Shown piece after piece: positions 42,501-51,300 of a stretch of 64,000 nt of DNA (its first letter is position 1; each line of letters starts with the position of its first letter). Under the pieces are notes generated by a model. The model searched no databases. It saw only the letters and a program-made list of their open reading frames with translations, and was not told the origin of the DNA. This DNA is from Hymenobacter gummosus (lineage in GTDB: Bacteria; Bacteroidota; Bacteroidia; Cytophagales; Hymenobacteraceae), in NCBI RefSeq assembly GCF_003970915.1, contig NZ_RXOF01000020.1, positions 62,001-126,000 of the forward strand, given 5' to 3'. The position numbers and the translations under genes were made by a program.

Positions 42501-43657
42501 GCGGCCGCTGTGCTGGGCTGCCCGGCCAGCCGTAGCCAGCGCAGCAAGAGGTTGTTATAAATTTCAGCATGAAATTTCTGCAAGGCGCCACGCAGCTGCC
42601 TAAGCTCCGTGTACAGCTGCTCATCCGCTTGCTGCGGCAAGCCCGCCAGGCATAGCCCCAGCAGCCCATCCGCTTGCCCACCCGTCCACCACCCGCTGGC
42701 CGCGCCCGTGGCGGCTACCTGAGTTGCCACCGCCGTGGCGGCCTCCAGGTGTCCGGCCAACGGTGAGCTGTAATGCAGCCACACCTGCCAGGCATACGCC
42801 GGTACGCAGCGGCCAAGCACCGTCTGTACGGCCTCGGGTAGCACAGCCGGTGCGTGCAGCCTTACGTCCTGCAGGGCCTGAATAGCGGGTTCCCAGGTTT
42901 CGGCATCCCGCACGGGCCGCACCCGGCTCAGCAGCTCCATTGCCGTAGCAGGCCGTGCTTCCAACGGCAACACCGCCAGCAGCACGCGCAGCGTGGCCAC
43001 GTCCAGGTGCTCCTGCATCCGCCGGGCCAGGTCAAGCTCCTGGCTCAGGGGCCGAGCCCAGCGCACTTCCTGCGTGCCGGGCTTCTTGCGACTGGGGCCC
43101 TCGGCGTAGAGCACCCACTCCTCCAACACGGGGGGTTGGCTGCCGCGGGCCGAAACGTGCCAAAATAGCTCTGCATTCGTACTGGCCTGCCGCAAAAAGC
43201 CAAATCCTTTCTCGGCCACTACTTTAATCACCTGCCCCAGGCACAGCTCGTCAGCGGCCGGCTGCTTCGGCGCCGGCCGCCGCGGCCGCTCATCCCGCTG
43301 CGGCCGCACGGCCTTGGCCGCTGGCCGCGCCCCGTCCGCTGCGGCGACCATCGGTGCAAGTGCTTCCGCTTCGGCCCGGATGGTCCGCGGCAACTCGCCC
43401 AACAGCTCCAGCTTCACGCTGCCGCGGGCAGGTACCGGCGCCGAGGGCATGGGGACCGTGCTTTCGCCGGTCCCGCCCAACTCAAGTGCTCCGCCTGTAC
43501 CCTCCGGCGCACCCAGTTCCGCATCCAATAGCTCCAACCAAGCCGTCGGCGCCGATTTCAGGTGCTTCAGCTGCGCCGTAATCCGGTGCTTGCGCAACAC
43601 ATCTTCCAGCTGACGGGGCGTAATCTTATAGTGCTGGTAGAGCTGAGCAAGCTGCAT
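39506..43657 (-). CDS. Cold-shock / DEDDh exonuclease / RecQ-type DEAH N-lobe protein
   Basis: 1383 residues from ATG 43657 (MQLAQLYQHYKITPRQLEDV); a 53-codon lead to 43816 looks non-native. Domains in order: an N-terminal helical region; a cold-shock-like OB fold (about 136-200, CLGQVIKVVAEKGFGFLRQA); a helical middle; a DEDDh 3'-5' exonuclease (about 490-600) with LGLDLES, LVGHNVAGFD and HRAQADAELAL; a long unassigned segment; and a RecQ-like SF2 N-lobe with PTGGGKSLLFQ (about 1218), TPLKALMEDQV, VYDEAHCVSQWGHEF (about 1324) and LLFSAT. It stops just where lobe 2 should begin; lobe 2 starts the next gene. The pair should form one helicase. I do not know a named system with this plan. Confidence 0.85.
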   Translation of the reverse strand: MQLAQLYQHYKITPRQLEDVLRKHRITAQLKHLKSAPTAWLELLDAELGAPEGTGGALELGGTGESTVPMPSAPVPARGSVKLELLGELPRTIRAEAEALAPMVAAADGARPAAKAVRPQRDERPRRPAPKQPAADELCLGQVIKVVAEKGFGFLRQASTNAELFWHVSARGSQPPVLEEWVLYAEGPSRKKPGTQEVRWARPLSQELDLARRMQEHLDVATLRVLLAVLPLEARPATAMELLSRVRPVRDAETWEPAIQALQDVRLHAPAVLPEAVQTVLGRCVPAYAWQVWLHYSSPLAGHLEAATAVATQVAATGAASGWWTGGQADGLLGLCLAGLPQQADEQLYTELRQLRGALQKFHAEIYNNLLLRWLRLAGQPSTAAAFCETREVARLGIGEVGAQLEHWLQEALPPAAQLELWLAGEWEALPRAEALAQFGHLPAAAQGRIASLLTDEELLAVGHYLEPDAAPELQARVQQLADAHVLHTLQALGLDLESDREVIHEIAWGRPGGWCTGAGDEAVDAAVAQLAAYVSSDPACLLVGHNVAGFDAPVLAAREVTLPPAQLWDTLLVEMALQPARRTFALRTAHRAQADAELALRLLVNQVYRLQLLPEPEWEVVQPLFGPATVARLQQLREQPPLRWHAAEHLRAEADEGLRPQPTASARQELLRQQLAACRRPITLVLAPVELWPEVGSEAGIRFWEDASTAPDYRALRADVISTGLAEHPVERALAWCWWAYCRRAGLAPTPASMAPALRQRLASVVDFGTYRLPPAALEWQPGLRICLSAEQWRAQAGEAAERAMMDVVVVEPDLITLGRQQLLLELDTAALLAHPEARPAWIKFSGGQSFVALTQEQAAALGARVPADYTNLWLEKHQYGQYRVWGSFNWEAQLLAGLHPEQIHTISSAERTFPRSQVSCLGLEQRRLQQRLGLTPFNPETIYRSRYWLLQAALVLEILRRGGAPLVLLVQRPEELEPLEAYFRGQGLYVPGREAALGRRLELLHQHRSGRRLLLVSASQAAAVLAANYLGPLQLVLEGFNLLENYYLAQGSALFDRTQRQARSFANEAEPAELPTGPLDASGVESVLERDMFFLLRLQWPRVQQLRAQMLDSHADHRLWLLDPRLGDFPALEQAWHMHAQLADLPWTTEAEYLTAAQRLDEVLLSARPEQDMALDVEEAKDLLSRVFLAGNPWYDHQKPYLDEILPAQTDLLVSLPTGGGKSLLFQAPALYRSALYNRLTIVVTPLKALMEDQVNALWKLGFYSSVEYINQDNRDELPQIYRRLSGGEISLLFITPERFRSGAFTKAFLQRFHSDQGLEYAVYDEAHCVSQWGHEFRPDYLYSAQAVQRYREACPRRFPVLLFSATVSEKIYQEFTQLFE

Positions 43658-43863
43658 AAAGAAACAGGCGGAGCCAAAAAATACGTCGACGCTTATCGAA
43701 ACCTTCAAATAAAGCGCAACGGGGCGTACCGTACAACTCGCCACCCTGTTTTCGGCATTACCCGACGGGGTATTCGCGCCCACCGCCCTTTCCCTCACCC
43801 ACTTATCCCGCAGCAACCGTCACGCCAACCATCGGCAACCGGGCAACACGCATTGCCGAATAT

Positions 43864-44736
43864 TTGCAAATGCTAAAATCATTCGCAACCTTCGGCCACC
43901 ACAACTCCTTCCAGCCCGTCTGGCCCCCTCTCTTTTGGGAAATGCGCATTAAGCATTTTGGTGCGAATCAAGCATTTCTTCGGGGGCCGGGGGGTGAGGT
44001 CCTTTACTGCCCCGTGACGCCCCTGCTCCGCTTCGATTTGCACGCTGCCCTCCAGGCCCGGCCCGAATGGTCGCGGCAGCAGCTGCTGGGCCTGCTCCAG
44101 CAGGAATACCCGGAGCTGACCGACGCCACCCTCACCTGGCGCATCCACGACCTGAAAAGCCGCGGCGTGTTATGCTCCGTCGGGCGCGGCCTGTACGCCA
44201 GCCACCCGGCCCGGCCCGAGTTCATGCCCGCCCTGGACTCGGGCTCGGTACGGCTATACCGCACGGCCCAACGAGCCGTGCCGGGGCAAGTGGTATGTCT
44301 CGCCGATACCGCCTGGCTTAATCAGCTGCGGCCCGAGGCGCCCGCGCTGCCGAGCTTTCGGCTGCTGGAAGTAGCCAAACCGCACTTGCCCGCCGTGTAC
44401 GAGGCTTTGCAGGAGCTGAGCCGCTTTACCTTCCTGGCCCCGCCCGCCGCCGACGTGCTGCGCTACGTGCACCTGCACGAGCGGGCCGTGGTGCTGCGCC
44501 CACTGGTGACGGAAGCACCGCTGCTGACGACGTCCGAGGGCTGCACCATCGGTTCGCTGGAAAAGCAACTGGTAGATGCTTTGGCTCACGCCGACCTCTA
44601 CGCGCATTACCAGGACCACTTGCCCGACCTCTACCGCTACGCCCGCCAGCACTTCAGCCTGCACGAAAGCCGACTGCGGCGCTACGCCCGGCGCCGAGCG
44701 CAGCTGCCGCAAGTAGAAGCCCTCTTATCTGTTTAG
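43864..44736 (+). CDS. AbiEi/DUF6577-like winged-helix regulator (possible MAD1-like)
   Basis: 290 residues if read from ATG 43864. The recognisable part begins near residue 50: PLLRFDLHAALQARPEW, then a winged helix (LTDATLTWRIHDLKSRGVL, RGLYA), as in AbiEi-type antitoxins. The C-terminus (GSLEKQLVDALAHADLYAHY, then helical) fits that group. A GTG at 44014 after a GGGGGTGAG purine stretch gives a more family-like start, leaving 43864-44013 as regulatory DNA. It precedes the methyltransferase gene by 75 bases on the same strand and probably regulates the defence operon. Equating it with the MADS regulator is inference. Confidence 0.65.
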   Translation: MQMLKSFATFGHHNSFQPVWPPLFWEMRIKHFGANQAFLRGPGGEVLYCPVTPLLRFDLHAALQARPEWSRQQLLGLLQQEYPELTDATLTWRIHDLKSRGVLCSVGRGLYASHPARPEFMPALDSGSVRLYRTAQRAVPGQVVCLADTAWLNQLRPEAPALPSFRLLEVAKPHLPAVYEALQELSRFTFLAPPAADVLRYVHLHERAVVLRPLVTEAPLLTTSEGCTIGSLEKQLVDALAHADLYAHYQDHLPDLYRYARQHFSLHESRLRRYARRRAQLPQVEALLSV

Positions 44737-44811
44737 TTTCTCCTTTTTTCTCGCGCTGCATTCCCGCCAGGACCCGGCATTTCCGCAGCCCTTTTCTCGC
44801 CCTTTTCGCCC

Positions 44812-46919
44812 ATGAACCCCGACGACCTGCTCGAAATCGAAACCGCTACGCTGGATGATGCCCAGGACGAAAACGCCGTCCTGTGCCTGCTGACGGACCT
44901 GCCCATCAAGCCTAGCCCCAAGGAAGACAACCTGCAGAGCCTGATTCGCATGCTCATGGAGGAGTACGGCTTTGACCGGGGCGACATGGCGCGCGACTAC
45001 ACCATCACGAGCGAAACCGACGAGGGCAAAAAGTGGAAGCGCCGGCTGGAGCTGGTGGTGTTTCGCCCCGACCGGGCCGACTACGACCACCCCACGCAGG
45101 CCGACATCATTCGCTTGTGTGTGGTGCAAGACCCCAAGGTCAAATCCAACGACCAGAAAAAAGGCCCGGCTGCTTTGCAGGAGGCCCTGGGCGCGGTGGG
45201 CGAATGCGAGTTTGGCCTGTGGTTCAACGGGGCGGAGTTTACCTTTCTGCGCAAGAAAACCAATGCCATCGGCCAAGCGGTGTTCGAGGAGCTGTCGGAC
45301 TTTCCGGGGGCGGGTGAAACCCTGGACGACCTGGACCGCTCCGACAAGCTGACGGCCCGCGTGCCGGCCAACGACTCGCTGGTGCGCACCTTTAAGTATT
45401 GCCACGATTACATCTACGGCAACGAGGGCCGCACCAAAGACGCGTTCTGGCAGCTGCTCAACCTCATCTTCTGCAAAATCTACGACGAGAAGCGCCGCGA
45501 CATCTGCGCCCGCACCAACACCAGCTACCGCCGCCGGTTCTGGGTGGGCGTGACGGAGAAAAACACTACGGAGGGCCAAATGCGCGCTTACGAGCGCATC
45601 AACGAGCTGTTTCAGGAAATGAAAGGCTCTGCCGAGTTCGACGAGGTGTTTGAGGGCAACGAGGAAATCAAGCTCACCCCGCGCGGTCTGGCCTTCGTGG
45701 CGGCCGAGCTGGCCCGCTACTCCTTCCTCGATGCCACCGTGGACGTGAAGGGTCTGGCCTACGAAACCATCGTGGGCAATACGCTCAAACGCGAGCGGGG
45801 CCAGTTCTTCACTCCGCGCAACATCATGCGCGCCATGGTGCAAATGATGGACCCCGACCCCCACGAGCGGGTGCTCGACCCCAGCTGCGGCAGCGGCGGC
45901 TTCCTGGTGATGACCCTCGACCACGTGCGCCACAAGCTGGCCCAGCGGCTATTTCCCGAACTGGAGGGCGAGTGGCTGCGCGACAAGTACAACTCGCCCG
46001 AGGTAAACGCCCAGGTGCAGGAGTACGCCGAGACTTACCAGTTCGGCATCGACTTTGACCCCGACCTGAAGCGGGCCGCTCGCATGAACATGGTGATGGC
46101 CGGCGACGGCCACGCTAACATCTTCCACTTCAATTCCCTGGAGTATCCCGGCGGCCACTTCCCCGACCGCGCTGCCTTCGACGCGGCCGTGCAGCGCAGC
46201 ATCGAAAAGGCCCAAGACCAGGACGACCTCGACACCGAGCACGGCAACCAGGGCTACAGCAACAGCCTCGGCTGCTTCGACCTGATTTTCTCCAATCCGC
46301 CGTTCGGGGCCAAAATCCCCATCAACGACCGGCAGATTCTGGAGCAATTTGACCTAGGCCACACCTGGCGCCGCCTGCCCGATGGGGCCGGCTGGGACAA
46401 GCAGCAGCTGCAAAGCTCGCAGCCGCCCGAAATCCTGTTCATCGACCGCTGCTACCAGTTCCTGAAGCCGGGGGCCGCCTGGCCATCGTGCTGCCCGATG
46501 GCATCCTGGGCAACCCCAACACCGAGTACGTGCGCCACTGGATTCTGCAACGCTTCCGGCTGCTGGCGTCCGTCGATTTGCCGGTGGAGGCGTTTTTGCC
46601 CCAGGTAGGCGTGCAGGCCTCGCTGCTGTTCCTGCAAAAGCTCTCGGAGGTAGAGCGCAGCATAGCCTACGATACCGGCCCGGCCGAGTACGACGTGTTC
46701 ATGGCCATTGCCGAAAAAGTAGGCAAGGACCGCCGCGGCGTGCCCGTGCACGTGCGCGACGAAGATGGCGCTGAAATCATCAGCAACCATACTATTCAGT
46801 ACCTCAGCCCCGACAAAACCAAGCTGAAAGTGCGCACCGAAAAGCGCCCCACGCTCGATGATGATTTGCCGCGCATTGCGCAGGCGTACCGTGAATTCAA
46901 GAAGGGAGGCGCACAATGA
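44812..46919 (+). pseudogene. HsdM-type N6-adenine methyltransferase, frameshifted (MAD2-like)
   Basis: The intact product would have about 702 residues. The N-terminal region (RLELVVFRPDRADYDHPTQA) resembles type I N-terminal domains, then QFFTPRNIMRAMVQMM, the SAM motif VLDPSCGSGGFLV (from residue 354) and the catalytic NPPF (495-498, LIFSNPPFGAKI). After residue 550 the frame breaks: the open frame ends at 46608 in family-unlike sequence, while the expected continuation LAIVLPDGILGNPNTEYVR lies in the next frame and runs to 46919. One missing G in the run of five at 46470-46474 explains it (KPGGRLA becomes KPGAAWP). It would modify DNA for self-recognition together with HsdS. It is a mutation, a switchable tract, or a sequencing error. 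Confidence 0.85.
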
Positions 46920-48325
46920 AAACGGCAGTTGCAAAATCCGGCTGGTTGCAGGAAACGGGCGTGCGTTTCGATGCGGCTTATCATTTGAGCGAAGGCCGCC
47001 AAGCACGTCACCTCGTTGAGAGTGCGCCCCTAGGTACCGTGGGCCTTGGAGAGGCAACTAAGCGCATCTTCTATGGCGGTCGAGCCAAACGCTATTATGT
47101 GGATTCACCGGAGCGGGGCATTCCGTTTATGGGCAGCTCCGATATGCTGAAGGCCGACCTAAGCTCCATCAAATATGTCTCCACCAAACACACTCGTGAT
47201 TTGGAGGATTCTATGCTGCAAGCAGGCTGGACGCTTATATCCCGGTCCGGCACGATTGGCAACACAGCCTTTACGACCAAAGATTTCGAGGGAAAAGCGG
47301 CTTCGGAACACATTATCCGAGTAGTCCCAAACGGCAAGCTACCTGCAGGCTACCTGTATGCGTTCTTGTCTTCCAGCTTTGGATACGGGCTACTGACGCA
47401 AGGAACGTTCGGAGCAGTCATTCAGCACATCGAACCAGACTTTGTAGCAGAAGTGCCCGTCCCACTGCTGCCCGAAGCACAGATGCAGCAGATTCACGCA
47501 GATATAGAAGCGGCTTCAACATTGAGGGAACAAGCCACCCAACTGTTATTGGACGCTAACAACCTTTTCGAAGAGGGCAATGGTTTAACGTACAACGAAA
47601 GCTGGCTTGCGCCATCTGAAAATATAGACAAGGCAGCTAATGTAGTTCGTGCTTCTGATATACTCGTAACATCTATAAAAGCCAGAAACCATTCTTATAG
47701 ATCAACTCAAATAATTAGAGAATGGCACAGAAAGCCAGGAATTATACTAAATGAGTATTTAACAGAACCATTCACCAATGGAACTGGGGGGGGGTATTTC
47801 AAACGAATTGACGATAAGAATTTCCGCGGCCCTGGAATGGTATCCCAATCAGATTTACACCGTCAAAACCCAGGAAATTATAAGCGCGTCAAAATAATTC
47901 GTGCTACATCTAAAGACTATGCACAACCTGAAATGGTTTTATTCCCTTCTGTTGGAAACGCCGCAGGAGAGAACGAAATATTTGTTCAGCCCACTCTAGC
48001 TTATAAACTGTACGAGGGCCAACTATTGTCTGGAGATATCGGACGCTTCATTTGCAATAGTAAAGAGGACGCTGCTTATTTATTTACGGCACTGCGTACT
48101 AAAGCCGGGTTCAGGATATTACGTGCTATGATTTATGGAACAACGCTTCGTCGTCTAAATTGGCAACTGATTAAGGATATTAATATTCCTATTGCAGATC
48201 AAAACTTAAAAAATAAGGTAAGCAAACTGGTATTGCGTGCTTTCGATTTCAGACATGAAGCTAACCAACTTGAGAATAAAGCTATTCAAGCCGTAGAAAC
48301 GGCTATATCCTCATGGCAGAAATAA
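46916..48325 (+). CDS. Type I specificity subunit HsdS (MAD5-like)
   Basis: 469 residues. Two target-recognition domains are separated by conserved helices: TRD1 (about 20-170) ends in SSSFGYGLLTQGTFGAVIQHIEPDFVAEVPVPLLPEAQMQQI, typical of HsdS, and TRD2 runs from about 230 to 430. The DNA for the second half (about 47,600-48,310) is much richer in A/T than the first half, a sign of TRD exchange. It would direct the methyltransferase to its site. The start overlaps the methyltransferase stop (ATGA), which also supports the frame of the broken upstream gene. Confidence 0.9.
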   Translation: MKTAVAKSGWLQETGVRFDAAYHLSEGRQARHLVESAPLGTVGLGEATKRIFYGGRAKRYYVDSPERGIPFMGSSDMLKADLSSIKYVSTKHTRDLEDSMLQAGWTLISRSGTIGNTAFTTKDFEGKAASEHIIRVVPNGKLPAGYLYAFLSSSFGYGLLTQGTFGAVIQHIEPDFVAEVPVPLLPEAQMQQIHADIEAASTLREQATQLLLDANNLFEEGNGLTYNESWLAPSENIDKAANVVRASDILVTSIKARNHSYRSTQIIREWHRKPGIILNEYLTEPFTNGTGGGYFKRIDDKNFRGPGMVSQSDLHRQNPGNYKRVKIIRATSKDYAQPEMVLFPSVGNAAGENEIFVQPTLAYKLYEGQLLSGDIGRFICNSKEDAAYLFTALRTKAGFRILRAMIYGTTLRRLNWQLIKDINIPIADQNLKNKVSKLVLRAFDFRHEANQLENKAIQAVETAISSWQK

Positions 48326-51300
48326 TTACGCCCGCGCACTACGACGGGGCCATGCAAGCCGGCGAAGAGCGGCTGCTCCGCTACCTGGCCGAGCAGCTGC
48401 CCGCCAACTACCTGCTCATTCCCAACCTTCACCTGATTCACCGCAACTCGCGCAACGGCGCCGTGGACCAGCTGGAGTACGACCTCATCGTAGTGGCGCC
48501 CCACGCCCTGTATCACCTTGAAAACAAGGACTGGGCGGGCCACCTCACTGGCGACGACCACACCTGGACCATCAACGGCCGCGACCGGGTAAACCCTTTG
48601 CGCTCCGTGCGCTTTAAAACCCAGGTGCTGGTGAGCCAGCTCAAGGAAAGGAATGAGGCTTGGGGCCGGGCGTGGGTGGAGTCGGCGCTGGTGCTGTCGC
48701 ACCCTAGCATGGTGTCGCGCCAGCTCACGGGGGCGGTGGCCGAGCGAGCCTTCTCCCTCGACCGGGGCCTGACCTATTACCTACAGGACCACGCGCAAGC
48801 GCGGGCCACCCAGCCCGACAAGATTACCGACCTGCAACGCCCCGTAGCCGAGTTTCTGGCCGGCCGCGTGGGGCCGGCCGCCGCGCCCGCGCCCCGCTTG
48901 TTCGAGGATGAGTACGAAATCGACGAGGAACTGTCGCGCTCCGAGGAATGCACCGAGTACCTGGTGCGCCCCCGCGGCCTCGATACGCCCGTGCGCAAGC
49001 GGGTACGCGCTTACAGCATCGCCCTGGCCGGCCTCAGCCCCACCGACCGGGAGCTGCGCCTCAACGTCATTAGAAACCAGTACCAGGCTCTGCAAAAGAT
49101 TGGCGCCGCGCCTCATCTGCTGCCCGTGGTATTGCTCTCCGACGCCGAACGGGGCGAGCTGTACGAAATCAGCGACTACCTCGACGCCAGCACCCTGCGC
49201 GCCGAGCTGGGCCGCCGTACCTACTCGCTGCCCGAAAAGTTGGTGTTGCTGCGCCAGGTGGCTCAGGGCCTGCAAGCCGCTCACGCCGCCCAGGTGTACC
49301 ACCGCGACGTGCGCCCCGACAACATCTTCCTTACCCCAGCCGGCGCGGCCCTGCTCGGCAACTTCAGCCGCGCCTTTTTCTGGTCGGCCCGCCGCAACGA
49401 ATTCACGGTGCTGCCCCGCGCTACCGAGGACGACGAAGTTGCCCTGCGCTACCGCGCCCCCGAGCTGGACGACGAAGTAGCCGAAACCACGGCTGCCACC
49501 GATATTTATTCCCTGGGCCTCACCATAGCCGAAGCCCTAACCGGCACCTGCCCCCTGCCCCAGTCCTGGCACGACCTCGACCACTGGGGCGGCCGGCTGC
49601 CCGCCGCCGAGCTACCTGGCGCTAAAGTGCCCGGCATTCCCGCCTGGCTCGATCAACTGGTAGCCGACATGGTGCGCCTGGAGCCCACCGACCGCCTGCC
49701 CGACATGGCCGCCGTGCTCCAGCGCTTCGATCAGGGCCTGGCCACTACGACCAAGCCCGCAACCCCAAATGCCTCGGCCCGCCCCGCTCCGGCCGCCGAA
49801 ACGACCATCGGCCCCGGCACCCGCCTCGGCGGTAGCTACGACGTGGTGGCCCCCTTGGGGGATGGTGGCTACGCCCGCGTGTGGCGCGTGCACCACACCC
49901 TGCAAAGCCAGGACATGGCCCTGAAGCTCTACAACGAGAGCGTGGGCGCCAGCACCCTGCGCGATGAGTTTCGGGCGCTGATTAACCTCGACCACCCCAA
50001 TATCGTCAAGTTCAAGTGGAACGAGCAGCTGCCCGACGGCCGCTACTACACCATCATGGAGCTGCTTGATGGTCCCACCCTGCGTGAGTACGTGAGCGGC
50101 GAAGCCCGCTTGCCCATGCCCCAGGTGTACCAGCTGGCGCGGGAGATGGGCCAGGCCCTGCACTACCTGCACACCCAGCCCCGGCCCATCATCCACCGCG
50201 ACATCAAGCCCAACAACATTCTCTGGCACCAGGGGCAGCGGTTCGTGCTCATCGACTTCAACGTGGCCACCGACCAGGCCGCCGACCGCCACCACGTGGG
50301 CACCTCGCCCTACATTGCCCCCGACCGTAACCACCAGGTTACCGTCGACTGGGATGCCAGCTGCGACACCTTTGCGCTGGGCGTCACGCTCTACGAGCTG
50401 GTGTGCCGGCAGCACCCCTGGGCCGATGGCCGCGGCAGCCGCATTCCCACCGTCAGCCGCGCGCCGCGCCCCCCGCAGGAGCTGCGCCCCGACCTCTCGC
50501 CCGCCTTCGCGGCCTGGTTGGAGCGGGCCGTGCAGCCCCGCCGCGCCGAGCGGTTTGCCACCGCCGCCGAGATGCTGACCGCCCTGGAGGCCATTGGCGT
50601 GTCGGGCCTGCTGCGCAGCCGGGCGGTGGCCGCCCCCGCCGAATTTACCACCGAGCAGTTTGTGGTGGAGCTGAACCGCTTGTTCAGCCAGTCGCGCTAC
50701 ACCAACGCCGGCACCCGCGCCGACGCGCGCGGCCTGGGGCAGTTCGCCCGCGACACCTACGTACCCACCCGCCTCGACGACAAGCTGCTCGACGACATTC
50801 TGGCGGCCAAGTACCGGCTGGTCATCATCACCGGCAACGCCGGCGACGGCAAAACCGCTTTCATTCAAAAGCTGGAAAGCCGGGCCGAGGAAATGAGCAC
50901 GCCCGGCTTCCGCCGCCACGCCTCGCGCAACGGGGCTGAATTCACCCTTCAAGGCATTCCGTTTCAGAGCAACTACGACGGCTCCCAGGACGAGGGCGAC
51001 AAGGCCAATACCCAGGTGCTGGACGAGTTCCTGGCACCTTTTGCGAACCTCGCCGATTTCAGCCAAGCCCCGGAAGGCCGACTCATTGCCATCAACGAAG
51101 GCCGCCTGATTGAATACCTGCACGCCCGCCGCGCCCAGTTCGGGGCCCTGGAAACGGCCGTGGAAGCCTATTTCTACCAGGAGGGCGTGAGCGAGCTGCC
51201 GCCGGGCCTGCTGCTGGTGAACCTGAACCTGCGCTCCGTGGTGAGCCTGAGCGAGCTAACGGGAGAGGAAAGCATCTTCCGGCGACAGGTGCAGGCCTTC

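Noticed and set aside
44812-48325. Ordinary type I restriction-modification system
   Set aside because: No HsdR-type translocase-nuclease gene is present; the operon continues with kinase and HerA-like genes.
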